A DNA stretch of 64,000 bases from Candidatus Zixiibacteriota bacterium (GTDB lineage Bacteria > Zixibacteria > MSB-5A5 > GN15 > PGXB01), in the NCBI GenBank assembly GCA_016933955.1, contig JAFGTT010000027.1:181222-245221 (forward strand), written 5' to 3'. Below, one piece after another: positions 63,951-64,000 of the stretch (position 1 is its first letter; every line of letters starts with the position of its first letter). Both the position numbers and the translations under genes were made by a program. The notes beneath the pieces were generated by a model. The model saw nothing but the letters and a program-made list of their open reading frames with translations. It was not told where the DNA came from and did not search any database.

Positions 63951-64000
63951 CCCCTCTGACAGAGGGGTGGATCCGCCGAAGGCATCTATGCCGCAGGCGG
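63951..64000. repeat. Start of another CCCCTCT repeat unit, cut by window edge
   Basis: CCCCTCTGACAGAGGGG followed by TGGATCCGCCG, the same opening as units 1-3 at 6-7 kb with several changes. Whether a DUF559 gene follows lies outside the window. Confidence 0.7.

Overview
The window looks like chromosomal DNA of a Gram-negative bacterium of the FCB superphylum, most plausibly candidate division Zixibacteria or a close relative. The signs are two secreted proteins with type IX/FlgD-like C-terminal domains (NPFN motif), a PorV-like barrel, a dockerin-repeat protein whose repeats end in YLINYLY and GGPEP, lapA/lapB, and heavily minus-strand housekeeping operons with ATGA junctions. The taxonomic call is an inference from protein style, not from a marker tree. 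I see no phage, CRISPR array or classical transposase.

Layout. 1-5.8 kb (minus): start of argS, a small unknown protein, an MFS permease, a dapF homologue with both catalytic cysteines replaced by serine, an aminotransferase, and dinB with a DUF6504-like partner. 5.9-7.0 kb: a repeat island made of a seven-copy 20-bp array, a hairpin, and a nested unit-spacer array. Its central unit carries a DUF559 (Vsr-like) endonuclease gene; the flanking units look like internally deleted, MITE-like copies. 7.0-7.8 kb: lexA with a textbook self-regulated promoter and a 29-codon hydrophobic reading frame coupled to its stop codon. 8-11.7 kb (plus): purD, purE, a TPR protein, a cation diffusion facilitator and a candidate hairpin RNA.

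11.8-28.6 kb (minus): two secreted repeat proteins, bS22-like and HU genes, sppA, a LysM lytic transglycosylase, then miaA-mutL-mutS-SPOR/TPR-lapB-lapA and a secreted unknown. 28.8-33.7 kb: an exopolysaccharide operon (Wza-like exporter, TPR protein, CpsD-like kinase, XrtA-type deacetylase, DUF362 protein) ending in a terminator. 33.8-44.6 kb: a signalling block (GGDEF enzyme, STAS protein, one-piece RsbW-like kinase plus SpoIIE phosphatase) next to a PorV/TPR protein and a 1453-residue secreted protein.

44.8-55.5 kb (minus): tRNA-Val, thrS, infC (AUA start), rpmI, rplT, pheS, pheT, a ZapB-like gene, zapA, rny, a ymdB-like gene and folD, in the order of a long translation/division operon. 55.8-58.8 kb: a dockerin protein, a two-lobed retropepsin-like lipoprotein and an NmrA-like oxidoreductase. 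59-63.7 kb (plus): hydroxyacyl-CoA dehydrogenase, acetate kinase and an NfnAB-like pair, a fermentation and redox-balance set ending in a terminator. The last 150 bases hold a second copy of the compound repeat seen at 5.9 kb, cut by the window edge.
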